Part shown: positions 25,468 through 34,955 of the stretch, piece by piece
Position numbering within the stretch: position 1 is the stretch's first letter
Layout: every line of letters starts with the position of its first letter
Assembly (NCBI GenBank): GCA_964489405.1
Contig: CAZAYL010000005.1
Coordinates: forward strand, 1-44,962
Origin: CAKVOD01 sp964489405
GTDB taxonomy: Bacteria; Bacillota; Clostridia; Christensenellales; UBA1242
DNA: 44,962 bases
Direction of reading: 5' to 3'
Made by a program: the position numbers and the translations under genes
Notes under the pieces: model-generated
What the model was told of the DNA's origin: nothing
Databases searched by the model: none
The model's input: only the letters and a program-made list of their open reading frames with translations

Positions 25468-26796
25468 ATGAAAAATATAAAAAGATATTGCATTTTGACG
25501 TATGGTTGCCAGATGAATGTTCACGAATCTGAAAAACTCGCTGGATACTTAGAAGAGCGAGGATATCTTGAAACGAACGACACTAAAGATGCTGATGTTA
25601 TTGTTTTTAATACATGTTGCATTAGGAAATCAGCTGAAGAAAAAATACTAGGGAACATTGGAGCAATAAAACATTTAAAGAAAAAAAATCCAAATCTCAT
25701 TGTGGCAGTATGTGGATGTATGAGTCAACAAGATAATATGGCGAATCTATTATATAAAAGATTTCCATTTTTAAGTATAATTTTCGGCACACACAATCTT
25801 GGCAAATTCGGAAAATTTCTTGATGATTTTGAGAATACAAAGAATCGTATAGTAGCAATTGAGAATGAAATGAACAACATCATTGAAAATGTTCCTATGG
25901 TAAGGTCTAGTGGTTATAATGGTTGGGTCAATATAATGTATGGCTGTAATAATTTTTGTACATATTGTATTGTCCCTTACGTTCGCGGTAGAGAAAAAAG
26001 CAGGGAGATGAATGACATTATTTTAGAGGTTGAGTCGCTTTTGAAAACTGGCAAATACAAGGTAATCACGCTTTTGGGACAAAACGTGAATTCATATGGT
26101 AAAGATTTGGGTGATGGTGTAACTTTTGCAAAATTATTACAAAAAATTGCTGAATTACCTTATAATTTTAAACTAAAGTTTATGACTTCACATCCAAAAG
26201 ATTTAACTGATGATGTCATTGAAACTATTGCAAAGAATGATAAAATTTCAAAAACAATTCATTTGCCAATACAGTCTGGCAGTAATGAAATTTTAAGAAG
26301 AATGAATAGAAATTATACTGTAGAACACTATGAAAAAATAATTAAAAAGATTAGAGAATTAATTCCAAATGTTTCTCTTACAAGTGACATTATTGTGGGA
26401 TTCCCAGGTGAAACAGAAAAAGAATTTAATGAAACATTTGAATTAGTTAAACGAATTAAATATAATGGTTTATTTGTTTTTATGTATTCTCCACGACCTG
26501 GAACTCCAGCATCAGAAATGCCTAATCAAGTAACAGATGAGGATAAGCATATAAGAGTTAATACACTTCTTGCTTTAGAAAAAGAGATATCACGGGAGAT
26601 TTCTCAAAAAATGATCGGCTCAATAGAAAATTGTATTGTAGATTCACAATTAAATGAAAACAATTATGTTGTGAAAACTGATAGTGGTAAAACAATTATA
26701 ATTAATGATGCTAAATTAAATTTAAATGATTTTGTTGATGTCAAAATTATTTCTATAGAAAACAATCAACTATATGGACAAATTTTGGAGGAATAA
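25468..26796 (+). CDS. miaB: tRNA (i6A37)-methylthiotransferase MiaB
   Basis: 442 residues, usual. Three cysteines of the N-terminal cluster domain are in TYGCQMN, NTCCIR and CGCMSQ; the radical-SAM cluster is in CNNFCTYCIVPYVRG; a TRAM domain ends the protein. The GCQMNVHESEK start identifies MiaB rather than MtaB. It adds the methylthio group to i6A37, the product of MiaA encoded last in the same operon. An AAAGGAAAA Shine-Dalgarno is present. Its stop is directly followed by the mutS ATG. Confidence 0.96.
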   Translation: MKNIKRYCILTYGCQMNVHESEKLAGYLEERGYLETNDTKDADVIVFNTCCIRKSAEEKILGNIGAIKHLKKKNPNLIVAVCGCMSQQDNMANLLYKRFPFLSIIFGTHNLGKFGKFLDDFENTKNRIVAIENEMNNIIENVPMVRSSGYNGWVNIMYGCNNFCTYCIVPYVRGREKSREMNDIILEVESLLKTGKYKVITLLGQNVNSYGKDLGDGVTFAKLLQKIAELPYNFKLKFMTSHPKDLTDDVIETIAKNDKISKTIHLPIQSGSNEILRRMNRNYTVEHYEKIIKKIRELIPNVSLTSDIIVGFPGETEKEFNETFELVKRIKYNGLFVFMYSPRPGTPASEMPNQVTDEDKHIRVNTLLALEKEISREISQKMIGSIENCIVDSQLNENNYVVKTDSGKTIIINDAKLNLNDFVDVKIISIENNQLYGQILEE

Positions 26797-29415
26797 ATGA
26801 GTAAAAAATTATCACCAATGATGCAACAATATCTATCTATGAAAGATCAATATCGTGATTGTATATTGCTTTATAGGTTAGGTGATTTTTATGAAATGTT
26901 TTTTGATGATGCACTAATTGTTTCGAAAGCGCTTGGCTTGATGCTTACGGCAAGAGATTGTGGAGATAACAAAAAAGCACCAATGTGTGGAATTCCATAT
27001 CACGCATCTAACAATTATCTTACAAAACTTGTTGCACAAGGTTACAAAGTTGCGATTTGTGAACAATTGACTGTTCCAACAAAGGGAGTGTCGTTGGTAC
27101 AACGAGATGTTGTTCGTGTTGTTACTCCAGGGACTGTAATTGAAACCGAATTACTTGATGAGAATAAAAACAATTTTATTGCATGTATTTACTTTTGTGA
27201 TAAAGGTTTTGGAATTAGTTATGTTGATATAACAACAGGTGAAATGTATGCGATTGAAGGCGAAATAGACAAGAAAGAGGAAAAAATAAATGATATTTTA
27301 ACTAGAATTAAACCTAGTGAAGTTATTTGCAACAAAGAAGTTCTAACTTTCTATTCGAAATTATCTAGTTTTATTGTCGGAATTGCGCCCAAAGCCACCG
27401 CATACAATGAAGGTGCTTTTATTGAAAGTAAGGCTGAGAAACAAGTTTGTAAGCAATTGAATTCAATAACCCTTGATAAATTTGATATTGGGAAAAATAG
27501 AAAGGCATTAATATCAAGTGGAGCATTATTATCGTACTTAGAAGAAACGCAAAAACGTGCTATGATGAACATCACACGCATAGAAGTTGAAAAAAATAAA
27601 AACATTATGCACATAGATGTAAATACGCGACGAAATCTTGAACTTGTTGAGTCAATGAAAGACAGAAAAACAAAAGGGTCATTATATTGGGTTTTGAATC
27701 GTACAAAAACTTCTATGGGTGCACGTATGCTGAGACAATGGGTTGAACAACCTCTGCAAAATGAGCAAATGATAAATGAACGTCTTGATGCCATTGACGA
27801 ACTGATGCACAATACAATCGCACGCGAAACACTCTCACAAACATTAAGAGAAATAAATGATATAGAACGTATTTGTGGACGTATTTCGTATGGAACAATA
27901 ACTCCTCGCGGGTGCTATGAATTAAAACTTTCGATACAGAAAATTCCTCAAATTAAACGCATTGTTAGTGGATTTCAGTGCAGTTTGTTTAAAAAGTATA
28001 CTCAACAAATTGCCGATTTTGAAGCAATTGTTGAAATGCTTGAACGCGCATTTGATGAAAATGCGCCAAATAGCACACAAGAAACTGGGTTCATCAAAAA
28101 AGGATACTCAAAAGAGTTAAATGAATTGGTGGACACGGCTAGCGGGGGGAGAAATTCACTCGCGAATATGGATGCGCAGGAGAAAGCAAGAACAGGAATT
28201 AAAAACTTAAAGATAAGTTATAATTCAGTTTTTGGATATTATATTGAAGTGCCAAAATCTCAAATGCAGTTTGTTCCAAGCGAGAGATATCAAAGAAAGC
28301 AAACTTTAGCCAATTGTGAAAGATTTGTAACTGATGAACTAAAATTGCTTGAAGAAAAAATTCTATCTTCTGAAGAGGCATTACTTCAAGTTGAACAAAA
28401 AATTTTCAAAGAAATTAGACAAGATCTTATAGATAATATCCCAGCACTTTTAAGAACAGCAAAAACGCTTGCAATGATTGACTCGCTGTCGTCGCTTGCA
28501 CTTGTTGCCCTTGAAAATGATTTTTGCAAGCCTGTTATTAATTCTAATGTCAAAGAAATCAATATTGTAGATGGGCGACATTGCGTCGTTGAACAGACTT
28601 TAAAAAATGATAGATTTGTTCCTAATGACACATTGCTTGATGATAATGAAAATAGAATTATTATAATCACAGGCCCCAATATGGCAGGGAAAAGTACCTA
28701 TATGAGACAAGTTGCATTGATTGTTTTAATGGCACATATTGGGTCATATGTTCCAGCAAAATCCGCTACAATTACCCTTACAGATCGCATTTTTACACGT
28801 ATTGGCGCAAGTGATGATTTAGCTTTTGGGCAGAGTACATTTATGGTAGAAATGCTTGAAGTTAGCAATATTTTATCAAATGTTACAAACAAAAGTCTTG
28901 TAATTTTAGATGAAGTTGGGCGTGGAACTAGCACATATGACGGGTTAAGCATAGCGTGGGCTGTTGTTGAATATCTTGCAAAAGATACAAATGCAAAAGT
29001 TTTATTTGCTACTCACTATCACGAATTAACTGAGCTTGAGGGAAATATGCCATGTGTTAAAAATTATCAAATATCTGTTAAAGAGTTTAATAAAGAAATC
29101 ATATTTCTCAGAAAAATCATCCGTGGTGGGGCAAACCGAAGTTTTGGTTTAGAGGTTGCAGAAATGGCTGGATTACCTGAAAAAGTTATAAATAATGCTC
29201 GTGCAATTTTAGAAAATTTGCATAATAATGAAATAATGTGCAAACATAACACTTCAAATACTTCAGAGAATAAAATCAATATTCAGGTTGATAACGAATT
29301 ATTAAAATTGTCTGACCTTATAAGAAAAATTAATATTGATTCCATTACACCTCTTGAAGCTTTGACAACAATTAATACAATGAAAGAAATTTTATTGTCA
29401 AAAGGAAATAAATAA
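26797..29415 (+). CDS. mutS: DNA mismatch recognition protein MutS
   Basis: 872 residues, normal for MutS1. The N-terminal mismatch-binding domain has the Phe-x-Glu motif in GDFYEMF; the ATPase domain has Walker A GPNMAGKSTYMRQ, the ST/D-box region and Walker B ILDEVGRGTSTYDG, then ATHYHEL. A GGAGG within the miaB end precedes the ATG. It recognises mispaired bases and recruits MutL, encoded by the next gene one stop codon away. Confidence 0.97.
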   Translation: MSKKLSPMMQQYLSMKDQYRDCILLYRLGDFYEMFFDDALIVSKALGLMLTARDCGDNKKAPMCGIPYHASNNYLTKLVAQGYKVAICEQLTVPTKGVSLVQRDVVRVVTPGTVIETELLDENKNNFIACIYFCDKGFGISYVDITTGEMYAIEGEIDKKEEKINDILTRIKPSEVICNKEVLTFYSKLSSFIVGIAPKATAYNEGAFIESKAEKQVCKQLNSITLDKFDIGKNRKALISSGALLSYLEETQKRAMMNITRIEVEKNKNIMHIDVNTRRNLELVESMKDRKTKGSLYWVLNRTKTSMGARMLRQWVEQPLQNEQMINERLDAIDELMHNTIARETLSQTLREINDIERICGRISYGTITPRGCYELKLSIQKIPQIKRIVSGFQCSLFKKYTQQIADFEAIVEMLERAFDENAPNSTQETGFIKKGYSKELNELVDTASGGRNSLANMDAQEKARTGIKNLKISYNSVFGYYIEVPKSQMQFVPSERYQRKQTLANCERFVTDELKLLEEKILSSEEALLQVEQKIFKEIRQDLIDNIPALLRTAKTLAMIDSLSSLALVALENDFCKPVINSNVKEINIVDGRHCVVEQTLKNDRFVPNDTLLDDNENRIIIITGPNMAGKSTYMRQVALIVLMAHIGSYVPAKSATITLTDRIFTRIGASDDLAFGQSTFMVEMLEVSNILSNVTNKSLVILDEVGRGTSTYDGLSIAWAVVEYLAKDTNAKVLFATHYHELTELEGNMPCVKNYQISVKEFNKEIIFLRKIIRGGANRSFGLEVAEMAGLPEKVINNARAILENLHNNEIMCKHNTSNTSENKINIQVDNELLKLSDLIRKINIDSITPLEALTTINTMKEILLSKGNK

Positions 29416-31695
29416 ATGGCTAAAATAAATGTATTAGATTCTTCAATATATAATAAAATATCTGCAGGCGAAGTCGTCGAGCGCCCAGCATCTGTTATTA
29501 AAGAACTTATAGAGAATTCTATTGATGCTGGGGCTAAAAACATTATTATTGACATAAAAGATGGTGGTGTTGAAAATATGACCGTCATAGATGATGGTTG
29601 TGGTATTGAATATGATAGCGTTAAGAGTGCGTTTTTGCCCCACGCCACAAGCAAAATCACGTCTGCTGATGATTTAAATTCAATTTTGACACTTGGGTTT
29701 CGTGGAGAGGCGCTTGCTTCTATTGCATCTGTGTCCGACGTCGAAATGCTAACAAAAACGAGTGATGATGAACTTGCGACAAAAATTGTTTTAAATGCAG
29801 GGAATATTTTGAGTTGTGAGAGATGTTCTGCACCAGTTGGCACAAAAACATCAATAAGTAATTTATTTTTTAATGTCCCAGCGAGAAAAAAGTTTTTGAA
29901 AAAGAATAAGCAAGAAGAACATGAAATAACGACAATTGTTCAGAGACTAATTTTGTCAAATCCAAATGTTTCAATCCGATATATTGCGGACGGCAAACAA
30001 ATTTATTATTCAACTGGCAAAAATTTGGAAGATGCAATTTTTTCAATTTATGGCATAAGTACTTTGCAAAATTTACTTAAATTCGATGAAAAACGAAATG
30101 ATATGCACCTTTATGGTTATATTGGCAAACCTAGTTTTACGAAGGCTAATAGGACATATCAAACACTTGTTGTCAATAAAAGATTTGTCCAAAACTCCAA
30201 TATATCAGTAGCGGTTAATAAAGGTTTTGAAACTCATTTAATGAAAGGACAATTCCCATTTTTCATTATGTTTTTAGATATTGCTCCTGAACGTGTCGAC
30301 GTGAATGTGCATCCAACAAAAATGGAAATTAGATTTGATAACAATGGAGAAATATTTTCTTTTGTTTATCATACTGTTTCTAGTACAATTTTATCCAACC
30401 AAGATTTATTTTCGATGGATATGATTGATAAACCCATTAATTCGCTAAATAAATTAGGAAAAACATTAGATACATCGATTCAAGGGGAACAACAAGATGC
30501 TTTCAAAGAATACGATGATATTTTCAAAACTCAAACACAAGATAATCAAAATCGAACAACATATAGTAATAGCAATAATTTTGAATCGATTTCTAATACA
30601 ACTCAAACGCAAAGTGATATATCTGATATTGATGTATCCCAAATTATAAATCAAGTAAAATCTGCTATTAGCATACCTGATGCAGAAAAAAAAGATTTTG
30701 AAAGTTTTAAAAATGCAATACGAGAATCATTACAGCAAAATTTAGATTCTAACAATGCTTCTACAAATGATACTTCTATTGATAATATTGATACATCGAA
30801 TAAAAATGAAGTAAAGAGTCCAAAATTTTTGGAAGGAAAAGAAATTTTTGCTGATGAACAAGGGAAGTATACAATTGAAAAAATAAACGTTTATGGCAAA
30901 AATGATAAAGTTATTGGTGTAAAAGAAGTAAAGATATACGAAGATATGTTTGACCCTGATGAAATTGTTCGATCAATTAATATGGTAGATATTGGGTTTG
31001 GAGAAATGAATGGGGATGTTAAACTAAAAAGCCCAGATAGTATACATAACATTGAAGAAATACCTACACAACAAGTACAAGATGTTATCAAAGATTCTAC
31101 AACTGCTTTGCTTAAGAATGGATATAAGGTCGTTGGAAAATTGTTTAATACATTTTTATTTGTTGAACACGAAGATTCTGCAATTTTAATAGACCAACAC
31201 GCAGCACACGAACGTGTTATTTATGATAAACTTCAAAATTATTATAGCAATAAGGAACGTGCATTGCAACCATTACTTGTCCCATATATTTTGGAATTAA
31301 ATTATTTGGAAAAAAATTTTATTGAACAAAATTTGCAACAATTTTTGGACTTAGGTTTCGAAATGGAAGAATTTGGAGATAAATCATATAAAATTTCTGC
31401 AGTTCCATTACTTTTAGGTGGAAATTTTGATTGTAAATCATTTTTTGATGATATTTTGAAACAATATGGCAAAGAGGTTAAAATTAAAGATAGTTTAAAA
31501 TTTAATGAATATTTAATGCAAAGAGCGTGTAAATCTGCAATTAAGGCAGGGAATGATATGAGTGAACAAGAAATCTGTTATTTAGTAGATGCCGTAATTG
31601 AAAATAAGACCGAACTTTTTTGTCCGCATGGTAGGCCAATTGCTATAAAAATAGAAAGAAAGGACATTGAAAAATGGTTCAAACGTGTGCTATAA
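29416..31695 (+). CDS. mutL: DNA mismatch repair endonuclease MutL
   Basis: 759 residues, longer than the usual 600-660. GHKL ATPase motifs: IKELIENSIDAGA, DDGCGI, LGFRGEALAS. The C-terminal domain has the endonuclease metal site DQHAAHERVIYD (from D593, with Asp in place of the final Glu), RACKSAIKAG, and CPHGRP (from 736), so it should nick DNA itself, as expected without MutH. The extra length lies in the linker (about 330-560), rich in Asn, Ser, Thr, Gln and Asp and probably disordered. The start follows mutS directly, and the end overlaps miaA by 22 bases. Confidence 0.96.
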   Translation: MAKINVLDSSIYNKISAGEVVERPASVIKELIENSIDAGAKNIIIDIKDGGVENMTVIDDGCGIEYDSVKSAFLPHATSKITSADDLNSILTLGFRGEALASIASVSDVEMLTKTSDDELATKIVLNAGNILSCERCSAPVGTKTSISNLFFNVPARKKFLKKNKQEEHEITTIVQRLILSNPNVSIRYIADGKQIYYSTGKNLEDAIFSIYGISTLQNLLKFDEKRNDMHLYGYIGKPSFTKANRTYQTLVVNKRFVQNSNISVAVNKGFETHLMKGQFPFFIMFLDIAPERVDVNVHPTKMEIRFDNNGEIFSFVYHTVSSTILSNQDLFSMDMIDKPINSLNKLGKTLDTSIQGEQQDAFKEYDDIFKTQTQDNQNRTTYSNSNNFESISNTTQTQSDISDIDVSQIINQVKSAISIPDAEKKDFESFKNAIRESLQQNLDSNNASTNDTSIDNIDTSNKNEVKSPKFLEGKEIFADEQGKYTIEKINVYGKNDKVIGVKEVKIYEDMFDPDEIVRSINMVDIGFGEMNGDVKLKSPDSIHNIEEIPTQQVQDVIKDSTTALLKNGYKVVGKLFNTFLFVEHEDSAILIDQHAAHERVIYDKLQNYYSNKERALQPLLVPYILELNYLEKNFIEQNLQQFLDLGFEMEEFGDKSYKISAVPLLLGGNFDCKSFFDDILKQYGKEVKIKDSLKFNEYLMQRACKSAIKAGNDMSEQEICYLVDAVIENKTELFCPHGRPIAIKIERKDIEKWFKRVL

Positions 31696-32627
31696 AACCG
31701 AAACTTTTGGTCATTGCGGGCCCTACTGGAGTAGGCAAAACCAAACTTGCCATTGATTGCTTGCAATACCTAAACTGTGAATTGATTTCAGCAGATTCTA
31801 TGCAAATTTATAGAGGTTGTGATATAGGTACAGCAAAAATTTCAAAAGCTGAACAACTTTTATATCCACATAAAAATATTGATATCATTGATTTTAGTGA
31901 ACAATTTAGCGTTGCTGAATTTAAAAAAATTACTCTAAAACAAATTGATGGAATCATAAAACAAGGCAAATTGCCAATTTTAGTGGGGGGGACAGGGTTG
32001 TATATAGAAAGTTTACTATTCCCCTATACGTTTCAAAACTGTAAAAAAGATAACACTTTGAGAGAAAAACTTAATTTATTGTACGAAAAAATTGGTGGGG
32101 AAAAACTAATTGATGAAATTATCTCAAAAAAGCCAGAGTTAGCAAAAAATTTGCATCCTAACAATAAGAAACGAATAATTCGAACATTAGAAATTTTAAA
32201 TAATTCAAATACCTTTACCCATGAATACTGTTTTGAAAATTCAAAATTTGATTATTTAATTATATTCCTTAATAAAGAAAGAAATAAATTATATAATACA
32301 ATCAATGAACGCGTTGATGAAATGGTAAAAAATGGTTTAATTGATGAAGCATTTAAACTTTATAATTACGAAAAATTAAATAATTGCAAATTACAAGTGT
32401 CAAGCGCAATTGGGTATAAAGAGCTTTATCCTTATTTTGATAAGATTTCAACACTTGAAGAATGTGTCGAAAAAATAAAACAACACAGCCGAAATTATGC
32501 GAAAAGGCAAATAACGTGGTATAAACGATATACCACAAACATAGAATGGGTTAATAATGAGTATCTAGATGAATATAAAAAAATTTTAAACTTAATTTTA
32601 AATAAATATAGTGAATATTTAAAATAA
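31674..32627 (+). CDS. miaA: tRNA dimethylallyltransferase MiaA
   Basis: 317 residues, usual. P-loop GPTGVGKTKLA, SADSMQIYRGCDIGTAK, LVGGTGLYIESLL and KRQITWYKR are MiaA signatures. It transfers dimethylallyl to A37 of tRNAs that read UNN codons, making the substrate for MiaB at the head of the operon. AAGGAC within mutL serves as Shine-Dalgarno. The overlap with mutL suggests coupled translation. Confidence 0.96.
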   Translation: MVQTCAIKPKLLVIAGPTGVGKTKLAIDCLQYLNCELISADSMQIYRGCDIGTAKISKAEQLLYPHKNIDIIDFSEQFSVAEFKKITLKQIDGIIKQGKLPILVGGTGLYIESLLFPYTFQNCKKDNTLREKLNLLYEKIGGEKLIDEIISKKPELAKNLHPNNKKRIIRTLEILNNSNTFTHEYCFENSKFDYLIIFLNKERNKLYNTINERVDEMVKNGLIDEAFKLYNYEKLNNCKLQVSSAIGYKELYPYFDKISTLEECVEKIKQHSRNYAKRQITWYKRYTTNIEWVNNEYLDEYKKILNLILNKYSEYLK

Positions 32628-32641
32628 AATTTTATTTTAAC

Positions 32642-32703
32642 AAAAAAGTTTTATCCATTTATTATGATTTAACTAAATTCATAAATAGGATAAAGCTTTT
32701 TTT
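32642..32703. terminator. bidirectional terminator between miaA and lexA
   Basis: A long imperfect inverted repeat: AAAAAAG...TTTATCC on the left pairs with GGATAAA...CTTTTTT on the right, with inner ATTTAT/ATAAAT. A-run and T-run at the two ends allow function in both directions. Confidence 0.75.
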
Positions 32704-32778
32704 GTATAATATACCAATGATAAACTAACACTTATATTTTTATACTTATTTATTTTATAATCAAAAATATTCTTTTTT

Positions 32779-33411
32779 TTAAAATTGACGAATTAATCCA
32801 ATAACTTTGCCAAGAATAGCTATGTTATCAAAATACATTGCAGACATATTTGGATTTTGAGGTTGTAAACGTACTCTGCCATCTTCTTTGTAATACGTTT
32901 TCACAGTAGCTGAATTTTCAATCAATGCGACAACAATCTCGCCATTTTCAGCTGTGTTTTGTTGTCTTACAATAATTTTGTCTCCATCGTATATTCCTGC
33001 GTCAATCATACTTTCGCCAATGACTTTGAGCATAAAAAGATTATCTCCACGAAACATATTTGTTGGAATATAAAAGGAATCTTCATAATTTTCCTCAGCT
33101 AAAATTGGTTGTCCTGCAGTAACATTTCCCACAAGGGGAACAACTGAAAAGTCCGTATTTAGGAACTTTGGTTTATATTTAGGGTTCGCATTTAAATACC
33201 TATCAGAAATTGATAATGCTCTGTTTTTGCGCCCTTTATTTATTAAGTCGCCATTTGCTTCTAACTTTCTTAAATAGTAAGAAACTGTTGAAGTTGATCT
33301 AAATCCAAATTGATTTTGAATTTCACGTATACTTGGCGGAAAAGCATTATTTTTTGAATAGTCTGCGATAAATTCAAGTATTTCTTTTAGTTTATAATTA
33401 TTCTTAGCCAT
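32779..33411 (-). CDS. lexA: SOS repressor LexA
   Basis: 210 residues, normal. N-terminal winged helix (1-70, with FPPSIREIQNQFGFRSTSTVSYYLRKLE). The self-cleavage site is A99-G100 in VTAGQP, and the Ser/Lys dyad is S134 (GESM) and K171 (TVKTYY). It represses DNA damage genes and cleaves itself when RecA filaments form. The start at 33411 follows GGAG by 6 nt and matches family N-termini; the 19-residue upstream extension runs through the promoter. I could not find a GAAC-N4-GTTC box at its promoter, so its operator may differ or lie elsewhere. Confidence 0.95.
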   Translation of the reverse strand: MAKNNYKLKEILEFIADYSKNNAFPPSIREIQNQFGFRSTSTVSYYLRKLEANGDLINKGRKNRALSISDRYLNANPKYKPKFLNTDFSVVPLVGNVTAGQPILAEENYEDSFYIPTNMFRGDNLFMLKVIGESMIDAGIYDGDKIIVRQQNTAENGEIVVALIENSATVKTYYKEDGRVRLQPQNPNMSAMYFDNIAILGKVIGLIRQF

Positions 33412-33439
33412 ATAAAACTCCTTTTCTTTTGTTGGAAGT

Positions 33440-33468
33440 ATTATAACATAATATAAAAAATATGTCAA
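33440..33468 (-). promoter_or_regulatory. lexA promoter
   Basis: On the minus strand TTGACA (33468-33463), 17-bp spacer, TATAAT (33445-33440). Full consensus. No obvious classical Bacillota SOS box overlaps it. Confidence 0.88.
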
Positions 33469-33486
33469 ACAAATTTTCTATATTTT

Positions 33487-34560
33487 TCATTTATCATCTT
33501 TATTATTTCTTAATCTTATTTTTGTTGAAGCACTTTTTCTTATATCTTCACTTATTGATGCATAATGTTTCTTTGTTGTATTTACATCTTTATGACCTAA
33601 AACATCTGCAACAATGTATATATCATGTGTTTGTTCATATAGACTTGTTCCGTATGTACTTCTAAGCTTGTGCGGACTAATCTTTTTTAATGGCGATGCA
33701 ACGAGCGCATATTTTTTTACTAAATTTTGTACAGCACGTGTTGATATTCTTTTATTCTGCAATGATAAAAAGAAAGCATTTGAATCTTTTTCATTTTTGG
33801 GTGCTATTTTTTCTCGCAATTTTTTATAATTGAATAGGGCAGAAGCCACCTCATCTGAAAAATACAATATGTATTGATTTCCACCTTTACGTGTAATTAC
33901 AAATGAATTATTTTTGAAGTTAATGTCATTAATATCTATCCCAACTAATTCACTTATACGTATTCCAGTTCCCAAAAAAAGTGTCAAAATTGCAACATCA
34001 CGCGTTTTTGTATGATTTAAATAGTTTTTTTGTTGCAAAGAAATTGCATTTTCGCAATTATCAGCAACTTCCAATAATTTTTCCACTTCATTAGAATCAA
34101 GGCGAATTATGTTTTTTGTATAAATTTTGGGCATATCTACTTTATCTGCAACATTTTGAGAAATTTTATCTTTTTTATAAAAATATTTTAATAAACTACG
34201 CACTGTTGCTAATTTTCGAGCTTTAGCTTTGTCATTATTTCTATATGTTTTATCATCAATAATATAATAGTTTAAATAATCTAAAAACATTTCTAAATTT
34301 GTTGCTGTAATTTTATTTAAATCATCTAAGGTTAATAGGGGGATTTCTACATTTGCAAATTCTGGTAATTCATTGTGTAAAAAAGTGAAAAAAGTAATAA
34401 GGTCTTGAGCATATGCTATTCTGGTTAAGGAACTAGTTCTATTTTCAATACCTATAAAAAATTCGGAACAAAATGTTGGCAATTTCGCGCGCATTTGACG
34501 TAATTTTAATGTGTTTTTTTCATCACGTTGTTCCACATAAGATTTATTATTATTTGCCAT
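33487..34560 (-). CDS. tyrosine recombinase, Xer-like
   Basis: 357 residues. The catalytic set is complete: R201 (GTGIRISEL), K225 (RKGG), H297 and R300 (SPHKLRSTYG), H323 (LGHKDV) and nucleophile Y333 (HYA). A SAM-like N-terminal core-binding domain occupies about 28-130. It is longer than XerC/XerD (about 300) and close in length to single-enzyme Xer systems such as XerS. It is probably a chromosomal dimer-resolution or integrase-type enzyme; there is no other sign of a mobile element. It sits upstream of lexA on the same strand, 75 bp apart, with separate promoters. Its ATG is 6 bp after a TATAAT and has no Shine-Dalgarno. Confidence 0.88.
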   Translation of the reverse strand: MANNNKSYVEQRDEKNTLKLRQMRAKLPTFCSEFFIGIENRTSSLTRIAYAQDLITFFTFLHNELPEFANVEIPLLTLDDLNKITATNLEMFLDYLNYYIIDDKTYRNNDKAKARKLATVRSLLKYFYKKDKISQNVADKVDMPKIYTKNIIRLDSNEVEKLLEVADNCENAISLQQKNYLNHTKTRDVAILTLFLGTGIRISELVGIDINDINFKNNSFVITRKGGNQYILYFSDEVASALFNYKKLREKIAPKNEKDSNAFFLSLQNKRISTRAVQNLVKKYALVASPLKKISPHKLRSTYGTSLYEQTHDIYIVADVLGHKDVNTTKKHYASISEDIRKSASTKIRLRNNKDDK

Positions 34561-34566
34561 AACAAT

Positions 34567-34594
34567 ATTATATCAAAAAAAAAATGTAAATCAA
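34567..34594 (-). promoter_or_regulatory. Xer gene promoter, -10 directly before the ATG
   Basis: On the minus strand TTGATT (34594-34589), 16-bp spacer, extended -10 TGA-TATAAT with TATAAT at 34572-34567; the ATG at 34560 is 6 bp downstream. The junction is nearly the same as at rnhA. Confidence 0.7.
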
Positions 34595-34627
34595 AATATT
34601 TTTATGATATAAAAATGATATTGAAAT

Positions 34628-34645
34628 TTTTGATAATTATCAAAA
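34628..34645. repeat. 18-bp perfect palindrome upstream of the Xer gene
   Basis: TTTTGATAA followed by its exact complement, with no spacer, about 70-85 bp before the Xer start. It is a possible operator. A Xer recombination site would normally have a 6-7 bp central spacer, so this is a poor dif candidate. Confidence 0.4.
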
Positions 34646-34750
34646 TAAATACCACAATGAAATTTGATGTAAAATTTACTTTAAAATTTTTTAAAATTAA
34701 AATGAATTATTTATAGTATAGAAAAATGAATTATTAAATTTAGAATTCAA

Positions 34751-34780
34751 AATTCAGGCAATTGAAATTCAGGCAATTGA
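34751..34780. repeat. tandem duplication of a 15-mer
   Basis: AATTCAGGCAATTGA occurs twice without gap (34751-34765, 34766-34780). Confidence 0.8.
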
Positions 34781-34836
34781 ACTATGGATAAATTAAAAAC
34801 TTATAGAATTTAATAATTATACCGTTTTTTATAAAT

Positions 34837-34892
34837 TTTACCTATATCTATTCGCTAAAGCTGTCTTTAGCGAATAGATATAAGTAGGTAAA
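34837..34892. repeat. long inverted repeat with 18-bp perfect core
   Basis: The core 34843-34860 (contains CTATTCGCTAAAG) is the exact complement of 34865-34882 across a CTGT loop. TTTACC (34837-34842) and GGTAAA (34887-34892) extend it by 6 bp after a 4-nt bulge. No T-run follows on either strand, so it is not a typical intrinsic terminator. It is more G+C-rich than its surroundings. Confidence 0.75.
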
Positions 34893-34955
34893 TTAATGCA
34901 AAACCCACTACCCTATTATTTAAATTTGATTTTTCAGAATAAATTTGTTTAGTAA

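Larger units (their letters stand above)
34561..34955. other. 395-bp repeat-rich non-coding region between the Xer gene and the YgjP-type gene
   Basis: Contents from left: Xer promoter (34567-34594), an 18-bp perfect palindrome (34628-34645), a 15-bp tandem duplication (34751-34780) and a long inverted repeat (34837-34892). No convincing ORF. There is no standard terminator for the leftward YgjP-type gene. Confidence 0.65.

Noticed and set aside
29283..29843. 186-residue leftward ORF across mutS/mutL
   Set aside because: Antisense to the conserved MutL ATPase domain; Ser/Ile-rich shadow with no start signals.
34843..34882. dif site for the Xer recombinase
   Set aside because: The arms are too long and the centre is 4 nt; Xer sites have about 11-bp arms and a 6-7 bp centre.
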